Shown: positions 50,290 to 51,856 of the stretch, piece by piece
Layout of the letters: each line of letters starts with the position of its first letter
Numbering within the stretch: the stretch's first letter is position 1
Origin: Phycisphaerales bacterium
GTDB lineage: Bacteria > Planctomycetota > Phycisphaerae > Phycisphaerales > UBA1924
DNA: 51,856 nt
Assembly: GCA_022843045.1 (NCBI GenBank)
Contig: JALHOJ010000022.1
Location: 1 to 51,856, forward strand
Direction: 5' to 3'
Position numbers and translations under genes: made by a program
The notes under the pieces: model-generated
Told to the model about the DNA's origin: nothing
The model's input: the letters and a program-made list of their open reading frames with translations, nothing else
The model's database searches: none

Positions 50290-50388
50290 GTTGTGCGCTT
50301 GAGCTCGCTGGTTTGGGGGGTTGGCACTTGCGCCAGAGCAAAGCGGACGCTCCCGTCCGCCGATGCTGGCCAACGAAGGAGCGACAGC

Positions 50389-50841
50389 ATGCAGAACGGG
50401 CAACACCGCAGGGTCAATGTTCGCGGCGTCAAGCGCAGTTTCGAGTGGATGCGTCCGTGCGGGCCCGCATTGGTGGCCCAGGTGCTGCGCCGCCTGTCGG
50501 ACAAGCACCCGCAGACCCGCGCGCTCTTCCCCGAGCAGCCTGAACTCAGCAAGCGTTTGTTCGCGACGCTCGATCAGGTCGTCGGGCATCTGCATCGCTA
50601 CCAGGTGCTCGAGCCCGCGCTCGCAGAGGCAGGACGCGACGCGTTGCGGTCGGGCGCGCGTCCCCAGGACTTTCAAGCGGTGCGCGAGGAGATGATCGAC
50701 GCGATGGCCCGTCTGGCGGGCGAGGACTGGACCGAGGACCTCGACCGCGACTGGCGGGTCGTGCTGGATTCGATCGCCGGGGCGATGCTCGCCGCCGATG
50801 AGAGCGAGCAGGCGGCTGCGGAGCGTCGGCTCGCGGCGTGA
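50389..50841 (+). CDS. Globin-like protein without proximal haem histidine
   Basis: 150 residues from the ATG at 50389 (GAAGGAG at 50375-50381). It aligns end to end with the globin at 35683: SFEWMRPCGPALVAQVLRRLSDKHPQTRALFP against that protein's helices A-C, and SGARPQDFQAVREEMIDAMARLAG against YGAKPEHYPIVSEILVEAMAEAAG. At the F8 position, His100 of the other copy becomes Ala85 here, so normal haem binding is not expected. It may be a sensor domain, a non-haem globin fold or a regulator. Single-gene unit behind a terminator. Confidence 0.75.
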   Translation: MQNGQHRRVNVRGVKRSFEWMRPCGPALVAQVLRRLSDKHPQTRALFPEQPELSKRLFATLDQVVGHLHRYQVLEPALAEAGRDALRSGARPQDFQAVREEMIDAMARLAGEDWTEDLDRDWRVVLDSIAGAMLAADESEQAAAERRLAA

Positions 50842-51020
50842 AGACGGCATGAAGGACACTCGCGGGGCGGCAGGGTGTTTCCATCTGTTTGCGTTTGCGA
50901 CCTGCCGTGGGGACGTGGCAAATCGTCTGCAAAGAAGCCACACTGCCCTACTTTGGGCATGCGTGATCCAACGGTTTGCACTGTCCGTTGGAGATTTGGG
51001 CAATTTCGTCGGAAATCCTC

Positions 51021-51048
51021 TTGACGAGTAGCGTTCGTCAGATAAGTT
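51021..51048 (+). promoter_or_regulatory. Possible promoter of cold-shock gene (TTGACG / TAAGTT)
   Basis: TTGACG at 51021-51026 and TAAGTT at 51043-51048 with a 16-nt spacer. The -35 match is good and the -10 weak. If used, the transcript would carry a leader of about 80 nt before the ATG at 51137. The gap 50842-51136 (295 nt) otherwise holds no gene. Confidence 0.3.
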
Positions 51049-51136
51049 GGTAGCAAGTACGCGACGGAGGCTTGTACGTCGCGTTCGATTGGCAGCGCAC
51101 ACCGTTCGTGGGTTCCTTTTTGTGTGGGGTGCGACC

Positions 51137-51532
51137 ATGGGTAGTACAGAACGTTCCGGTGCCGGCGATGCCGGCCGGGGTGCAAGTGATCGCATGGAAA
51201 AGTCAAGCGTCCCCGAGAAGGGAGCGGGACGAAGCAGCGGGCCATCCGGTGGCGGCGTCACCGCTCGGCTTGATGGCATCGAGGGAAAGGTGAAGTGGTT
51301 CGACCCCCGCAAGGGGTTTGGCTTTCTCGTTGGCCCCGAAGGCCAGGACATCTTCGTGCACTACTCGATCATCCAGGGCGACGGTTTTCGGGTCCTGAAG
51401 GACGGCAGCACAGTGCAATACGACGCTGAACGCACCGACAAGGGCTGGAAGGCCACGGCGTGCAAGCGCGTGGAGCAGATCGAAGTACAGGGCGAAAAGA
51501 AGACGGGCTACACGCGGTCGCCGCGGCGGTAG
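51137..51532 (+). CDS. Cold-shock-domain protein with basic/Gly-rich N-terminal extension
   Basis: 131 residues from the ATG at 51137; ATG 51194 would shorten it by 19. The C-terminal ~70 residues are a cold-shock domain: GKVKWFDPRKGFGFLVGPEG (RNP1 KGFGF), DIFVHYSII (RNP2) and VLKDGSTVQYDAERTDKGWKA. It binds single-stranded nucleic acid. The first ~50 residues are Gly/Ser/Arg-rich and disordered. A long leader is typical of cold-shock genes and may regulate translation by temperature. Convergent with the methyltransferase, 2 nt apart. Confidence 0.93.
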   Translation: MGSTERSGAGDAGRGASDRMEKSSVPEKGAGRSSGPSGGGVTARLDGIEGKVKWFDPRKGFGFLVGPEGQDIFVHYSIIQGDGFRVLKDGSTVQYDAERTDKGWKATACKRVEQIEVQGEKKTGYTRSPRR

Positions 51533-51534
51533 TG

Positions 51535-51856
51535 CTATTTCTTCTTGAGCCCGACGACAAGCCAGCTGCCTTTCTCCTCGAACGTCACGTCCGCGAGGTG
51601 GCTGTAGTGTTCTGCCACGTTGACGGTGCGATCCGGGCGCCAAATCACGAATTGCTTGTCGCGGATGCACAGGTTCCACTGGTGCAAGCCGTCGTAGGCC
51701 ATGGTTTCGCCTTCGTTCACGGCGTGCTCGAGCATGATGGAGCGGCCGGGCTTGACCACGAGCAGCATCTCGTGAATCGCCTTGAACGGATCGACCATGT
51801 GGTCAACACAGTTCTGGGCCCAAACGAAGTCGAAGGAGTTCTCGCCGAACTGTTCC
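51535..51856 (-). CDS. Class I SAM-dependent methyltransferase, C-terminal part (5' end outside window)
   Basis: The window ends inside this gene; 106 residues are visible. NSFDFVWAQNCVDHMVDPFKAIHEMLLVVKPG is the motif IV-VI block of Methyltransf_11-type enzymes. The segment IMLEHAVNEGE follows, and the protein ends ...WLVVGLKKK with TAG at 51535-51537. The substrate cannot be inferred. An internal ATG at 51798 is within the conserved motif and not the start. Confidence 0.8.
   Translation of the reverse strand, partial: EQFGENSFDFVWAQNCVDHMVDPFKAIHEMLLVVKPGRSIMLEHAVNEGETMAYDGLHQWNLCIRDKQFVIWRPDRTVNVAEHYSHLADVTFEEKGSWLVVGLKKK

Noticed and set aside
47178..50552. 1124-codon open frame on the minus strand opposite the M16 peptidase
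   Set aside because: It mirrors a gene with signal peptide and HxxEH motif; composition is Gly/Val/Asp/His-rich nonsense typical of the complement of GC-rich coding DNA.

Overview
The window looks like chromosomal DNA from a high-GC planctomycete, most likely of the Phycisphaerae/Phycisphaerales. This is an inference from gene content, not from a marker-gene search. The signs are two secreted proteins ending in near-identical 67-residue double EF-hand/dockerin-like tails (DFNNDGS.FDPMD core), a CTHCGYD...CPECG zinc-ribbon membrane protein, a Ser/Thr kinase-WD40 receptor close to an ECF-type sigma factor, and a GroEL with a His/Asp tail instead of GGM repeats. There is no rRNA, integrase, transposase or CRISPR array; one tRNA-Ser(GCT) is present.

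1-10.4 kb: the end of groEL, then an AT-richer P-loop ATPase (Sll1717/KAP-like) that looks horizontally acquired, a hypothetical protein flanked by short direct repeats, rsmH, a DUF3303 protein, a damaged-looking ORF, a DUF4344 metallopeptidase, a lipoprotein, a zinc-ribbon relic that touches the start of a Na+/H+ antiporter, a tiny Lys-rich protein, a GNAT enzyme and an RlmI-like methyltransferase carrying an in-frame insertion. 10.3-19.4 kb: tRNA-Ser, queD, hrpA, a DinB protein with a histone-H1-like tail, a membrane protein, an MscS channel, a TlpA-like thioredoxin and another GNAT.

19.5-28.0 kb is a minus-strand run recJ-lnt-HEAT lipoprotein-panC-YyaL; the last is fused to a DsbD-alpha-like domain. 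28.2-32 kb holds a PduO-type adenosyltransferase, a zinc-ribbon membrane protein, a BtpA-family protein behind a 32-bp-arm octamer hairpin, a secreted protein and an ATP-grasp protein. 32-37 kb is a signalling block: a kinase-WD40 receptor, a haem globin and an ECF sigma factor. 37-42 kb is a co-directional set of seven mostly unrecognised genes, several of them membrane proteins; it is the best candidate here for an undescribed system.

42.4-50.2 kb encodes exported proteins: an FG-GAP/PPC protein, a beta-helix protein, a WGENIGWINF-repeat protein and an M16 peptidase, most separated by strong terminators. The window ends with a globin-like protein lacking the proximal haem histidine, a cold-shock-domain protein with a long leader, and a partial methyltransferase. 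Other features are G-run tracts, octanucleotide repeats and REP-like hairpins. All functions are read from sequence motifs; no database search was possible.
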